This document shows, piece by piece, positions 13,267-25,775 of a stretch of 64,000 bases of DNA. Source of the DNA: Agrostemma githago (taxonomy: Eukaryota; Streptophyta; Magnoliopsida; Caryophyllales; Caryophyllaceae); NCBI GenBank assembly GCA_958450325.1, contig OY288243.1:2766586-2830585 (forward strand), in the 5' to 3' direction. Within the stretch, counting starts at the first letter, position 1. Every line of letters starts with the position of its first letter. Below the pieces are notes generated by a model. The model was not told where the DNA came from and did no database searches. It saw only the letters and a list, made by a program, of their open reading frames with translations. Position numbers and translations under genes: made by a program.

Positions 13267-13429
13267 TTTTTCTAAAATGTTAAGAGGTTAATTAGGAGAA
13301 ATTTGTAATATTATTTCTCTATGCAAGGTAATTACGAGTTTAAACATCAATTTCTCGTGATATATACTTTTGCAAATGCTTCCCTAATTAACCTCTTAAC
13401 AGGTACCCCTTAATCACATTTTAGAAAAA
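13267..13429. mobile_element. MITE-like inverted repeat, 163 bp
   Basis: The left arm starts TTTTTCTAAAATGT and continues TTAAGAGGTTAATTAGG. The right arm is the reverse complement of both blocks, with 16 extra bases between them. The long imperfect TIR with a short non-coding centre is a MITE or hairpin relic. No clear target duplication could be assigned. Confidence 0.55.
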
Positions 13430-13812
13430 CCATTGTTCATTATCCTTAATTACTGTTGTAGTTTCAATTATAAGGTTTTTTTTCTTTTGGACTAAAATAA
13501 ACTTAATTGAACTTAATTGAATTGAGCTAAACTAAACTAAACTGAATTGAAATATTAAGAGAAAATAAAACTCTTGGGATGAGACTGAAGTGAATTAAGA
13601 TGAGCTAAACTGAACTAAAAAGTTGGAAGCTCAAACCCGTTTCATCCGAAAAGATCACGACGTTATTGTCTTGAGAAAAGAAGAAGGGGTATAAGTGTAT
13701 AACTGACCTTCTCTTTTACAGTAAGCTAAAGGGTGGTGCATGGTAGAAGTGAAAGTAACTGAAGTTGGCAACACAAGATTTCACCATTGTTGTTGAAACT
13801 CACATCCCAAAA

Positions 13813-16800
13813 ATGCAAGGAGGGTCTTCTGGCATTGGTTACGGTCTCAAATACCAGGTAATTTTCCTCTCCCCAGAACCCTAATTTTGATCATCTTCTT
13901 CGCAATTAATTCATCAATATTATACAGGCAAGATGCATCGCCGATGTTAAAGCCGATACAGATCACACTAGCTTCATCGCCGGTACTCTCAGCCTCAAAG
14001 AAGAAAATGAGGTCTCTGATTGTTGCTGTTTTTCTTTACATATATTTGATTTATTTCTGCAATTTGTGTTTCATCTGATCTCGCGTGTTAACTTATCTAA
14101 GATTTTTAGCGGGTTTTAGGGGAAAATGTATTATTGGATGTTTTGATTATGCAAATTCAATTTGATCTGATTTAGTATTGGGATTTTAGTGACTATTATG
14201 TGACCACTTGACGATCTCAGACCACTTGCCGACCCCAAATATTTTGGGACTAAGGCTCTGTTGTTGTTGTTGTTGTATGTGAAGGGTTTTTATTATGCAC
14301 ATTGAGTTTGATCTGGACTAGTGTATTATTAGTCGAGTTTTGTCAGTGGATTTTAGGGGGAATGAAGTTATGAATGTGTGAGGGTTTTGATTTAGGTGCA
14401 TTTTGATTCGGCCGGTTAATGGCGGAACTCAGATTGAATGCGAAGGGTTTTGATTATGCAAACTGAGTTTGATCAGATTTCGTTTATTATTTATTGAATT
14501 TTGTTGGTGGAAGTTAGGGAAAATGGATTAATGAATGTGTGAGGGTTTTGATTAGGTGCATTTGATTCGACTTGCAAATGGCGGAACTGAACTGATATGT
14601 GAAGGATTGTTCTCTCACCCTAATGAGATTTGGGACCTTGCTTCTTGCCCTTTTGATCAACGCATGTTTTCCACGGTCTTTTTCAATGGTACCCTTCTTT
14701 TGATATTTCTCTGTTTTGTTTGTATTAGTTGAATATTTATGTCGATGCACAACTGTAATAATTGAATGCATTTGTTGTGATCATTTTAGATGTAGATGTC
14801 TCATCACGCTCATGTCTTCTATGCACATTGTTGTGAACATGTAATTCGAATATTCGATACGGTGATGTTTAATCACAAGATTTGTAGTGTGATTCTTTAA
14901 TCTACATTGTAGGGATACAATGGTGGTTGATAATAATAGTATTTGGTGCTGGTATTAGCTTATGATTCCTGTAGTTAAAATATAAATATACTAGATTTTA
15001 TCGTACCTAATAATCGATGTTGTGGTGCTGTAAAACTAATAGTTCAATTCCCACCACTTAATTGAAGGTGAATCATATGGAGCTGCAATATGGCAAATTC
15101 CTGAACTGTATGGCCAGTTAAATTCTCCTCAATTGGAAAAAATAGCCGCTCTTGATGCTCATAATAGTAAAATCAAAAGGTCAGTTGTCTGGTTTCTGAG
15201 TATTTATTGTCTATGTTGCATTCATTCGTAGTCTTATGCTCACTTTCCTAGTCTTTTCAGTTCACTTTATTTTTCGATCATGTAAGTGGAGAGAAACGAA
15301 TGGAATTAAAGGGGAGATGAAGGGAGCAAAAACTACTCCTACGATATGGGGAAGCTTAGGGGAGGGAAAGGGGGTTCCCAATTCTTTTTATTTTCACAAC
15401 AAATGTATAGGGTAGAAAACTATGGTTACCTAATTCCATATGAATACTGCCAGTTGGATTATATATATGTATGTAAGAACCGACTCAGAGTGTGATACAC
15501 TCTCCCTCACTTGGATTAGTGGATTACCATCGACAGACTTACGAAGACCCATGTACTTTAAATTGAGCAATGAGTTTTCAATACCTTTTACCCCGTAGGA
15601 CGCAGTTTCGGCTTTAAAAAAAGTTAAGCTATCATCTCACCTTATCATTAAATAAAACACTTTTTAGCCATAAAATTGAGTGCGCAAACACACTCCTAGC
15701 TTGGCTCTTTTCCCTCTTGGCCTCTTGCCATTTTATTTCCAACCAATGGATTTTGAACCCTCTCTTTCACTGCACTTTATTTCTCCCCATTTCCCTTCAA
15801 ATAAAGTTAAGTGATAGCTTAAGTGTTCTCTTCTAGTATCTGATGCTATCTGTAGGCAGTAGTCATTCATCTTCGTTTCTTTCATCTGACGAAAAAATTG
15901 ATTTCTTTTTTATGTTACCTATGGAATAAAACATACCTATCTATTCGTGTTTTGATGTGGAATGCTTTTCAATCTGTTAGTTAGCTCATGTAATTTATTC
16001 TGTTGTGTAGTGTTCTTTGGTGGCCTACAGGAAGACACGATAAACTAGTTAGCGTTGATGAACAGAATCTATTCCTATGGAGTTTGGACTCTTCTAAGAA
16101 GACGGCACAGGTATTTGTTATCAAATTGTAAATAATTTCGTTGGCTGTCACAACTGGTGATACTGTAGTAAATGGACCTTCAACAATAGTTTACGTGTAT
16201 TTGTTTGGTTTTGTTCACCAATGCCACACCTCTTTTGCCGCTACGTCATTTAGGATATGACTTCACTGGTTTTTTTTTCAGCAGAAAATCAGAGCGTTAA
16301 TGTTAAGCCAATAGGCGGGAGCTTTAACAGAAAGAGGGGAAAATTCTTCTCTTTTTATTTTTGGAGCCATAGAAGAAAGATTATTCAAATGGGGATCCTT
16401 TCCCTGTTTTGTCCCCGGGCCCAAAGTCAGTTATATTTGCCCTAGCAAATGTTACGGGGCTGAAATGTGGTGTCTGACTAACATTTGTTTTATATTCAAA
16501 TATATGAATGAAAGTCAGAGTACCTAGCATTGGTCGATAGATCATTCCTTGCAACTTCACATGTCCAGAGCTGGCTGACTGCATGCGTCTTTCTTACTTC
16601 ACCGGTTGAAACTCAGGGAAACCATTTCCACCATAACAGGCTCACATTCTTCTGGATTCCTGAGCTCATGGTTTTGCTTGGTGAAGTACGAACATTAATC
16701 GAACCCTTAGATTTTCTTTCTTCAGAATCCTATAATTGCTTGTTGCGCTATACCTGCTTGTGGCTTCCTAACCACAGGGATTATCATGGAGCATATAAGC

Positions 16801-19800
16801 TCTTTGGACACATCAAATCGGCTGGGTCTATTTCTTGACACAGCTCTCAGTATTACTGTTAATTAGGTCACTTCGTTAGTGGCATTCCATCTTTTTCAGC
16901 CTGCTGTTACTTATTTCACTTTTCATATGCCTTGTTGATGTCATATAGAACTCTACAATCGTTCCGTTTGCCTCCGCAAGCTTCAGTGCTTATCCTAAAG
17001 TGTGTAATTACTCTACGTACAAACAGCATTTGCATTTTATCCAAAACATATTCAAGAGTTAAGAAAACTCATCACAATCTATCTCGGAAAAAATTATCTA
17101 GGAAAGTTCAAACTTTGCACCATTAACTAAAATATGAAATATGCCTCTAGTGGCTATTTAAATCTTATTTTTGAATTCATTACATATTGGACTATATATC
17201 CAATATTGGTGCAATAATGCTGAATACTATTGTGCGGTAACTTATAAACTCTATCTCCTTTTTGAGCCATCTCGGCCATTTTTATATGTTTACATTTTAG
17301 GAAAGTTCTGCCTCTACTGCTTTTGCCTTTATTGTTTACATCTGATTATCGGGCTCTAAACCTCAAGGGTTCGATAGTGTAAGTGTTAATTTTAAATTTT
17401 GCCTGTAACACATAATGTCTTCTTTCTTGATGTGATGTATCTTCTGGAGGGACTTCTTAATTAAGAAAAATAATTCAGGGTTTCTTGCATTATGTAGGTA
17501 CAATCACAAGAGTCAGCTGGTATGCTTCATCACTTATCTGGTGGAGCATGGGACCCACATGATCTTAATGCTATAACGTTGACCAGTGAATCAGCAATTC
17601 AACTATGGGACTTACGGACGATGAAGTATGCTATGTTCTCTAGCATAGTTGGGTTATTTGTGGCAGGCAGCTGGCCTTTATCCATATTTTTCTCTGCTGC
17701 TAGATAAAAGAAATTATGTGCCATCTTTATTGTTTTTTTCAGCTATGCAGCGTTGTTTTTCCCCCCACCTGTGTTTTGGTTCTTCTGTGTCTTGTTCAGA
17801 GAGATTTATTGTCAGTTATGGTTCCACCTAATATTTCTAGTAAATACTGATAACTTACCATCCGAAATAGCTTGTGCAATTAGTCATTTTTTCTCTTTTT
17901 GTGTGTGCAATCCACCTTTTTTTTAAATACCTTAGATACTGTAGGCAATCATTAGTCTTATTTGTAACTGATTGTTTGCAATTGCTGCTATCTGAGCATT
18001 TCCATAAAATTAGCCATTTGAATGTATTTTTCTTCTGTTAGTCTAATACTTTCTAGTGTGTGCTTTCTACAGAATGACCAACTCAATTGAACAAGTCCAT
18101 CCTCGCAATGTTGACTATGACACCAAAAAGGAACATATACTAGTAAGCAGCTTTGGTGATGAACTGATTTTTTTAAAGCATTTTATCTAATAATTATATT
18201 AAGCAATGCAAACTGTGTATGTTAGGTTTTGATTCTTACAAATACGGAGTAGTTAAAGTGCAATTACTTTACCTCCGAAAAAGTGTTCATTTTTTTTTTC
18301 ATCTCTTTGTCATTTGAAACCAAATTTATTTTGCTCCCTAAGATGGTGACTGGTTTCTATGTAGTTGGGAAGATGGCATTTTAAATTGTTACAGTGATGT
18401 TAGAAGTTTGGGAATCAAATCTTTCCTCATACTGTTTTACTTGCTTATGTAGGGTTCAGATTTCTGATTTATCTTATAGAGGGTTCCAGTTTTCCAAAAC
18501 GAATTCTTGTTTCACCCATATCTCCACATGGCACATGCGCCAATTGTTTTAAAAAAGAATTGGGTCAAATGAGTTTTAGTAAGCTATAAAATATTGCAAA
18601 ACATGTTGACTAACCGAGGAAAATGCAATTCCGCTGGTTGCTAAGACGCCGTTTCTTGTTAAGAAAGTTATTAAGTGAAATGTGGATAGTTGGGATTCTT
18701 GGGATTTGACCAATTTGTATTTTACTTTCTGCAATTATTTATATTTTATATATTGGCATATCGTTTTGTGTGCTTAGGGAACTTTGAAAGTTTGCTATTA
18801 TTCTCTATTAAAGAGGAGCATATTTCCCTACTTCAATGAAGAATGCTGAGTAAGCATATTATATGTGTTGTGATTTTTACTCCTGACCTTCCATGCAGGT
18901 AACTGCCGAGGATGAATCGGGAATACGGATTTGGGATCTTAGATTGCTGAAGGCACCCATTGCAGAGCTTTCTGGTCATGCACACTGGTAATTTATACCA
19001 AGTAGGGTTGCTACTTTCTTCATTTTTCATTGTGTGGAAATTTGTGTGCATAATAAAAGCATGGGCCTTGGTGTGGTTCAATTATAAAGTATTTGGTTCT
19101 TTGCGAGGAGGGTGCTCTTACTCTTTGCCTTCTGTTTCCAATTCAGTTGGTGACAACTTTCATGCATCAAATGTAGATTGCAAGTTCTATTTTTGTTGAT
19201 TGCCTTGCAAGAGCTGGCAATTATTGCTTCAAACTTAGATTTTAGATGAATTTTTCAATAATAGAAAATCCGTGGTCAGCTGACTACCTGAAGCAGAAAG
19301 CTGATACAAAAGATTGGCGAAGAGCTTAAAAATGTCAGTATAACTGTCATACTCGAAGCCAGGAGCCACATTCAGCAGTCAAACCATAGTTTCTTACATC
19401 ATTTAACCAATAGATCTGAAATTATGCTGTCACAACTGCCTTAGAATGTCAGTTGTTAGTTCCCTGCCTTTTTTTATCGTTGAAAAGCTTCAATTAAGTG
19501 GGCCCGTGGAGACTCTGAAGGAGTCCAGTGCAAGGGCAGGTGTTAGGGTGGGGTGGGGCCGTGGGGGGTAAATTGTTTTTGTGTACCTCAAATTTCTTGT
19601 GGTTGTGGACTTATCTAAAGTATAATTTGTTAATGTGGCTTCATGTACTATTGGTGGCAGGACATGGTCAGTCAAGTGCAATCCAGAGTACGACGGTCTA
19701 ATCTTGGTGCTTTCTCTTTCCATTCTGTATTTAATTTAGACAATTTTGAGATCCTGCTTTGATTTCTGCTTTCTATAAATGTATTTTGTGTAGTACTCCA

Positions 19801-21065
19801 CTACGCCGCACTAGACTACTTGTGCATTGGCTTAACAGGCAATTTGGCGTGCGTGCTATGATTGCTATCATGCATATGTGCGTTCACTTGCATCTTTATT
19901 ACTCAGTAATTATGGCTCACGCTAGGAGTTTTCTAATAATGTGGCTCATCAGATGCCACCACTTCGTATGTTTGAACTATAGGGATGTGTGACGCCTAGT
20001 TAATACATTTGAGGGATTTTCATCAAAAACTAAACTGAAGAAGAGATACTGTTATACTGATTATTTACTTTCCCCAAGCGACTTTGTATGTTTGTTTTTA
20101 TCTACATTTTTCTCAAGGTTATATCTCGAATTGTCTATATGATAAAATGTGGGAATTTCCATTCTGTTTTGAAGCAATATTCAACGTTATTGTAATGCGG
20201 TGCTAATAAATTTTTCACTAATGCAGAGTGCTGGTACAGACTCGGCTGTTAACCTGTGGTTGGCTCCTGAAGAGATTGCTGCCGATGCAAGGTCAGAAAG
20301 GTAATTATCTATTTTCTTGCTTTGAACTCGGTTTGATACAATCATTAAACTCTATATGCTTTCAGTGTAGGAGAATTACAATGGAAGCGTCCAGAACCCT
20401 TGCTCAATACCTACAGTGATTACGAAGACAGTGTTTATGGTATCTTCACTTCAGCATTATTGTCTCTTGTTATCTGTCTGCTTCAAAAATTAAATGCCTA
20501 ACACTCATATTACAGGGCTTGCTTGGAGCAGTCGTGAGCCATGGGTTTTTGCATCATTGTCATATGATGGAAGGGTAGGCACACTTTTCTGAAGAAATGA
20601 TTCTATTTGTGTTCTCACCTCACTTCTTCATTCTTGTGCTATCTTGGTGCCCTCACCCTGTGCCCCTTGTCTTCTCTCCTTTCCCCTCCTCATAGGTGAA
20701 CTTGGGCGAGATAGTGGGTGTTTATGTGTTGTGCTTGAAAACGGTGATAGGGTGATTAAGGAAGGAGTCATAGGTGCATGTGTGGGTCGCCTGGTGGGTT
20801 TGTGGTGATTGGCAACTGTGTAATGAGTGGTGGCCGATTGGTTATGTGGTTGGGGTGGGGGGTTACTGTGTTTTGTTAAGAGGCCCAAGGCGTAATACTG
20901 ACATTTCATAAGCATGATAACTTGCCTAAAATGAAAACGTAAACTATTGACCGATAGACCCGAAAATGGGAAAGTAACACATTCAGGAGTACTGTTTTAT
21001 GAGTTTTTCTTTGTTCACTACAGGTGGTCGTAGAGTCAATAAAACCCCATCTTTCAAAAAAGTGA
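13813..21065 (+). CDS. DWA2: WD40-repeat protein DWA2 / EIPR1 (TSSC1)-like, 351 aa
   Basis: A WD40 protein matching recalled Arabidopsis DWA2, a CUL4-DDB1 substrate receptor that restrains ABA responses; its animal homologue EIPR1 works with the EARP/GARP endosomal tethers. Thirteen exons: 13813-13857, 13928-14011, 14556-14688, 15068-15179, 16011-16110, 17498-17625, 18073-18142, 18899-18987, 19661-19706, 20227-20300, 20366-20439, 20516-20574, 21024-21065; 352 codons with stop and every junction in phase. The protein starts MQGGSSGIGYGLKYQ, and WD repeats run to the end. Two WDxR boxes, IQLWDLRT and IRIWDLRL, are the DWD motif that contacts DDB1. The last residues, VESIKPHL, match the family end. 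Intron 2 holds a decayed copy of the exon 3 start (see findings). ABA and ubiquitin roles come from the family, not from this sequence. Confidence 0.95.
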
Positions 21066-22080
21066 AGCTCCGTGGAATCGTGGATTACTAAATTCGAAAG
21101 TATGACATGTAAGTCCATAACACCAAAGTTTTATTCAAGCAATTTTAATGCCAGACATCTTTCATTCGTATCTTTAATTACTACTCCGTACTACTTAGTA
21201 ACCTTGGCCTATAGGGTATCTTGAGGACAAGCACTATAATTTTTTTGGTTCGTCCTTAGGTGTCGTTTTGGCTAAAATTGTTGATTACTTTTATGCTTAA
21301 AACTGACCAAATGGTCACCAGAATGGTTTCTTGGTAGTTATGATATTGCCTCATATTGTGTTAAAAGTGTTGATGAATTTATTCAGGTCTGATAAATTGT
21401 GGCGTAAATTCTGTACTAGAGGTCTCATTGAAAGCTTGTGACGGGATATGCTTCAAACAGCATGATATTATTTTTCCTAGCTCCATGACACTCTTTGCAT
21501 ACCAATGCAGCTGTGTCAGTGTGGATCGACCAATTCCATCACTTAACTGCCCTTGACTTCATTTAGATTTTCCTCCTCAAGGGTTCGGTTTCCATTTTTT
21601 GTACTGTTTCAAGTTCCAAACATTGCAAATTCACTACTCGTACTTGATTTTGTCTATAAACTTCAATTACGGATAGCAGAGTTTTACTTTATTGTTTTTT
21701 TTTTGGAAAAATATTATCATTCTATGTTCATAAACTTCTTTTACAAAGCTTGTGAGTGTACATGATGGTGTAGAATGCTCATGAAGAACTCAGATGGTGA
21801 GTTGAACTACTCGACTTAACTAGACAAGTCACTCGAGTATCTAAACTTTGAAATAATCAAGGGTGTACCACTACACAGATTGCCATGTCATCCCTTCGTT
21901 AAACCTAAATAATTAAGCCTAAAATGATGTTCTTCTACCGAAGATGTCTTTGAATTAAGCCTAAAATGACCTTTTACTGAGGATGTCTTTGCCTAATGAT
22001 CAAGAGTCAAGACTAGATATGCCGAGTAAACATTAAAAAACGGAAGGAGTTACTATTAGATACATACAGATTACATTGAC
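21066..22080. other. DWA2 3' flank
   Basis: This probably holds the 3' UTR of DWA2. The phrase GAAGATGTCTT, resembling the SINE head, occurs near 21938 and 21980 with little else of the element. No gene is supported. Confidence 0.45.
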
Positions 22081-22272
22081 TTGAATACAATACCGAGTTT
22101 GAATTTACAGTGGTTAACTGATTATGTCCATATGAACTTGGAAGTCTTGAACTGGTATGAACGCTGGGTTAAACCAGAATTTGAACAAAGGGGATATGAT
22201 TATAAAATGTACATGTACTGTAAAACAAGCTTTGAAGATGTAGGAAATTGGGCGGTGGAGACCCAAAAGTGA
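22081..22272 (+). pseudogene. Unidentified short coding-like fragment
   Basis: I do not recognise it. An open frame of about 60 codons has non-random, protein-like composition: it is rich in W, Y and charged residues (e.g. VLNWYERWVKPEFEQRGYDY) and ends in VETQK before TGA. A plausible splice acceptor (TTTACAG) sits near 22111 inside the frame, so it may be a terminal exon separated from its gene. No upstream exon was found between it and DWA2. A chance ORF is possible. Confidence 0.3.
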
Positions 22273-23258
22273 TGAATAAATGAATAAATTATCGGCTAAT
22301 CTAAACCCACCGTGTTTACAATATTTATCCTACAAAATGAGACTGATGACAGCGATATTAGCATCCTCTTTGGAGAACTCGTTTCTTCACTTTGTCCGCT
22401 ACCAGCAAAAGTGAATGTGCGACCCTAGCCAGCATTAATATAAGCCAGGCTCGGGAGTTTGAAACCCTCGCATCAAGGTCATCAGCAACGTCTCTCTCCT
22501 AATTTTAGTGAATTTTAAGCCTCCTGGAAAATATAACACAGATGAACCAAAAATCGTTTACACAGATTCGTCACAGTTTGCACCCTTCCACTTGCCAACT
22601 CTTTCAATCTTCATCAGGATCAGCTATCTGTCTGTTCCTAGAGATCACGCACTACCCAAGTAGACACGGTCTCATTACGCCCCCAAAACGTGGAAAAAAA
22701 GCAGCGTAGGGCGAGGAGCTGGCTCTGGCTCTGGCTCTGCACGCTCGGGCAATTTTGGGCAAAGGAATCATTCTCTTCAATGGAACATGAAAACACAGTC
22801 GTCTCTAGTTCAAGGCCCTGCACCAAACAAATATACAACACAGATCTGAGTCCAAAAAAAAATCATTAAGAAATAGGACTATCACATAAGGTTTGGGACC
22901 TTCGCTGACATACATAGATATCTGACATGGATTAAGCCAAAAAACAGGGTTTAACAAGAAAGTTTTGACAAAAGAAAAGCATGTGTGAACACCCTGTAGA
23001 GTAATGCAATGCAGATAACACTGCCTTTTGTGGGTGTGGGTGGTCTTACCTTCAGAAGATGGTAGAAAGCGGTCAAACCAGGCGCATTTCCATGGTCAAC
23101 AAGCATTCTTCCTACAGAAAATGCAGAGAAATGAGATCACCAAGAAGCTGACAGGGTATGATACTGGTCAACTTTGAGTAGAGAGGTGTCCATGCCCCAG
23201 GATGAAGGAAGCATCATGGAAAAAGTATCAAACGGTTCAGGAATTTCCATATGGTTGA
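22273..23258 (-). other. Likely spliced 3' UTR of the PPR gene
   Basis: Read on the minus strand, good intron borders follow the PPR stop codon: acceptor CTGTAG then exon 23111-23050 ending GAAG before GTAAG, and acceptor GTGCAG then exon from 22817. These exons have no long frame, so a 3' UTR with introns is the simplest reading. Such introns are common for plant PPR genes. No other gene is seen. Confidence 0.4.
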
Positions 23259-25775
23259 TCATTCTTCTTTAATTACTGTCAGTGGCTGCTGCAGCCCATC
23301 AATCAAAGTCGTATACGTTACTTCATCTAAACAAAATCCCTCCTGTGACATACGGTCAGTCACCTTCCACGCATCATCCCATTTCCCCTCCTTGGATATA
23401 CCACTTGTTAAAGCATTATACGTAACATGATCAGGAAGAATTCCATCGTGAATCATTTTGTCCAAAATCTTAGCTGCTTTTCCTGCTTCTCCTATTTTAG
23501 AATATCCATGAATCATGACGGTATAGGTGATCTTATTAGGACAAATGTCACTGGAAGTCATCTTCAACAATATACTCTCAGCCTTCTCCATATCACCAAG
23601 CTTACAATAACCACCCATCAAAGCAGTATAGCAGACAACATCTGGTGTCAATGCGTCCTCTCTCATTTGTTCAAGCAGAAACCCAGCTCGTTCAACATCA
23701 CCGATGTTGGCTAATCCATCTATAAGACAGGAATAGGTGGCAATAGTTGGTGAAATGCCTCTGCTTTTCATTTGCTCAAATACCTTAAAAGCTTCGACCA
23801 TATGATTCGTTCTACAGTGTGCTGATATAAGAGAATTACAAACAATTGCATTTACCTCCAATTTCCGAGCAGTAAGCTCGTTGAAAAGATTAACTGCATC
23901 GTTAACTCTTTCAGCCTTGCCATATCCATTGATCATAACTGCATATGTGTAAACATTTGCAACTACTCCACTGTTTTCGCACTCACCCCATAGTTTCAAG
24001 GCTTCATCCATCTTACCTTCTTTAAACAAACCATGAAGTAAGATATTATATGTCATAGTGTCGGGTGGAATGCCACGCTTTTCCATCTCACTTCGTAAAT
24101 TAAAAGCTTCCCCCACTTTACCATTTTTACAACAGCCTAATATCAGAGTGTTATATGTGGTCCTGTCTAAATCGTAACCCCTGTTCAGCATTTCCCTAAC
24201 AAGTGTAGCAGATTCATGCATGAGACCTGCTTCAATGAGTCTGTGGATTAAAGCATTTGAAGTCACAATATTTGATGCAAAGCCGCTTTCCAAAAGTTTA
24301 AACCATAGTTCAACTGCCTGTGTATGTTTACCCTCTTTACAGCACCTAACCATTATTGTAGTCAGCAGGCGATCATTAGGCCTTAATTTTCTAGACAACA
24401 TGTCCCGAACAACATGCAAGACAGAGTCCAGTTTACCATTCAAACAAAGGGCATGTATGACAGAATTAAAGGTCCCAATATTAACAGGTAAATTTCTCGA
24501 GACCATGTCCTGTAACAGAACTTGAGCCTCCTCTAACATATTATCCTGGCAAAAGCCACGTAAAAGTGAATGAAAAGTTGACGAATTCGGACTTATTCCT
24601 ATAGAGATCATATAATCTTTTATTTTCAAAGCCTCCTCAACTCTTCCAACTCTGCAATACCCGTCAATCAAAGAATTATACACAATCTCATTTGCAACTA
24701 AACCCTTCTGCGACATTTCTCGTAATAAACCACTCGCTTCATCAAATTTCTCAGACTTGACCATCCCGTTAATAAGAGAACCATAAGTAACAACATTAGG
24801 CTGTATACCATGTCTAACCATCCTTTCTCTATACTTCAACGCATCCTCCAAACGTCCACACTTGCAAAGTCCATGAATAACATTATTGTAAGTCACGGCA
24901 CTAGGTGCAATGCCCAACTTCTCCATCTCCTCAAACAACCTCACACCATCCTCAACCCTCCCACCCTTGAAAAACAAATTAATGGCGATACTAAACAAAT
25001 AAACATCAGGCACAACTCCCCGGCGCATAATCTCAAAAGCCTCATAACTCCTTTGAAGCTCGCCTGCCTTAACAAGCGAGCTCAAAAGGAAATTACACGT
25101 CTTCAAAGACGGAAAAGCTCCTCTCCTACCCAACACCCTAAACACATCCAATGCCAAACCGAACCCAGCATTCTTAATCTCAGTACAATAAACATGAACC
25201 AGCATATCAAAACTATGAACCCCGACATCATTTTCCGAACCCACATTCAAATCAACCAATGCATTAGCAATCTCAATATGTCTACCACTAAACCCATCAT
25301 CATTCTCAAAAGAAGCAGGCACTTTCCCATCAATTAACCTAATCAATAACAACCTAGCCGGGGCAATCAAATCGGACCGAACAAGCAATCGAATCAACCC
25401 ACAGTAAGATTTAACACTAAAACTATAAGCACGTGATTGTATCCCATAATAAAAGAAACCCAATACAGTTTTGGGATTAATCAATGAATAGGGGGATGAT
25501 CTAAGCTCGCAAAAAATAAGTTCAAATTGAAAAGGAGATAACTTGGTAAGAATTTCATTACAGTGAGGGAAATCAAGAGATGGGTTTAGCAAAACGGAAG
25601 AAACCCGGTTGAGAAAATCATCGTTAAGCTTGAGCCCTTGATTTTCCGGCAATGGCGGGGGCGCGGGGACGACGGAGGGGAGGTGGCGGCGGTGGTGGTG
25701 GGAGGAGGAGGAGCAGAAGAAGGTGGGTTTGAGGGTGGAGAGTCTTCTCAAATCTACGGAGATGCGAGACAACAT
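23259..25775 (-). CDS. P-class pentatricopeptide repeat protein, organelle-targeted, 838 aa
   Basis: Sequence-specific organelle RNA-binding protein of the P subfamily. The coding frame is a single exon, as usual for the family. The N-terminus (MLSRISVDLRRLSTLKPTFF) is rich in Arg, Ser and Leu and lacks acids, a mitochondrial or plastid presequence. From about residue 185 there are some 18 full 35-residue repeats plus a partial one, each with a form such as VTYNxLIxGxCKxGxxxEA and usually a Pro at the junction. There is no E, DYW or SMR extension, so stabilisation, processing or translation of an RNA is more likely than C-to-U editing. Length and layout resemble my memory of Arabidopsis At4g19440, but that orthology is unverified. 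The stop is followed by a possible spliced 3' UTR. Confidence 0.95.
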   Translation of the reverse strand: MLSRISVDLRRLSTLKPTFFCSSSSHHHRRHLPSVVPAPPPLPENQGLKLNDDFLNRVSSVLLNPSLDFPHCNEILTKLSPFQFELIFCELRSSPYSLINPKTVLGFFYYGIQSRAYSFSVKSYCGLIRLLVRSDLIAPARLLLIRLIDGKVPASFENDDGFSGRHIEIANALVDLNVGSENDVGVHSFDMLVHVYCTEIKNAGFGLALDVFRVLGRRGAFPSLKTCNFLLSSLVKAGELQRSYEAFEIMRRGVVPDVYLFSIAINLFFKGGRVEDGVRLFEEMEKLGIAPSAVTYNNVIHGLCKCGRLEDALKYRERMVRHGIQPNVVTYGSLINGMVKSEKFDEASGLLREMSQKGLVANEIVYNSLIDGYCRVGRVEEALKIKDYMISIGISPNSSTFHSLLRGFCQDNMLEEAQVLLQDMVSRNLPVNIGTFNSVIHALCLNGKLDSVLHVVRDMLSRKLRPNDRLLTTIMVRCCKEGKHTQAVELWFKLLESGFASNIVTSNALIHRLIEAGLMHESATLVREMLNRGYDLDRTTYNTLILGCCKNGKVGEAFNLRSEMEKRGIPPDTMTYNILLHGLFKEGKMDEALKLWGECENSGVVANVYTYAVMINGYGKAERVNDAVNLFNELTARKLEVNAIVCNSLISAHCRTNHMVEAFKVFEQMKSRGISPTIATYSCLIDGLANIGDVERAGFLLEQMREDALTPDVVCYTALMGGYCKLGDMEKAESILLKMTSSDICPNKITYTVMIHGYSKIGEAGKAAKILDKMIHDGILPDHVTYNALTSGISKEGKWDDAWKVTDRMSQEGFCLDEVTYTTLIDGLQQPLTVIKEE

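Noticed and set aside
13495..13630. AACTTAATTGAACTAAACT-like runs as an origin or regulatory array
   Set aside because: Similar loose runs occur near 7130 and 11050-11150; they look like simple-sequence drift without fixed period.
20628..20915. 95-aa minus-strand frame in the last DWA2 intron
   Set aside because: Low-complexity His/Pro/Thr translation inside a clear GT-AG intron (20575-21023).
24810..25337. 175-aa frame antisense to the PPR gene
   Set aside because: Mirror of the repeated PPR coding sequence, without any domain.
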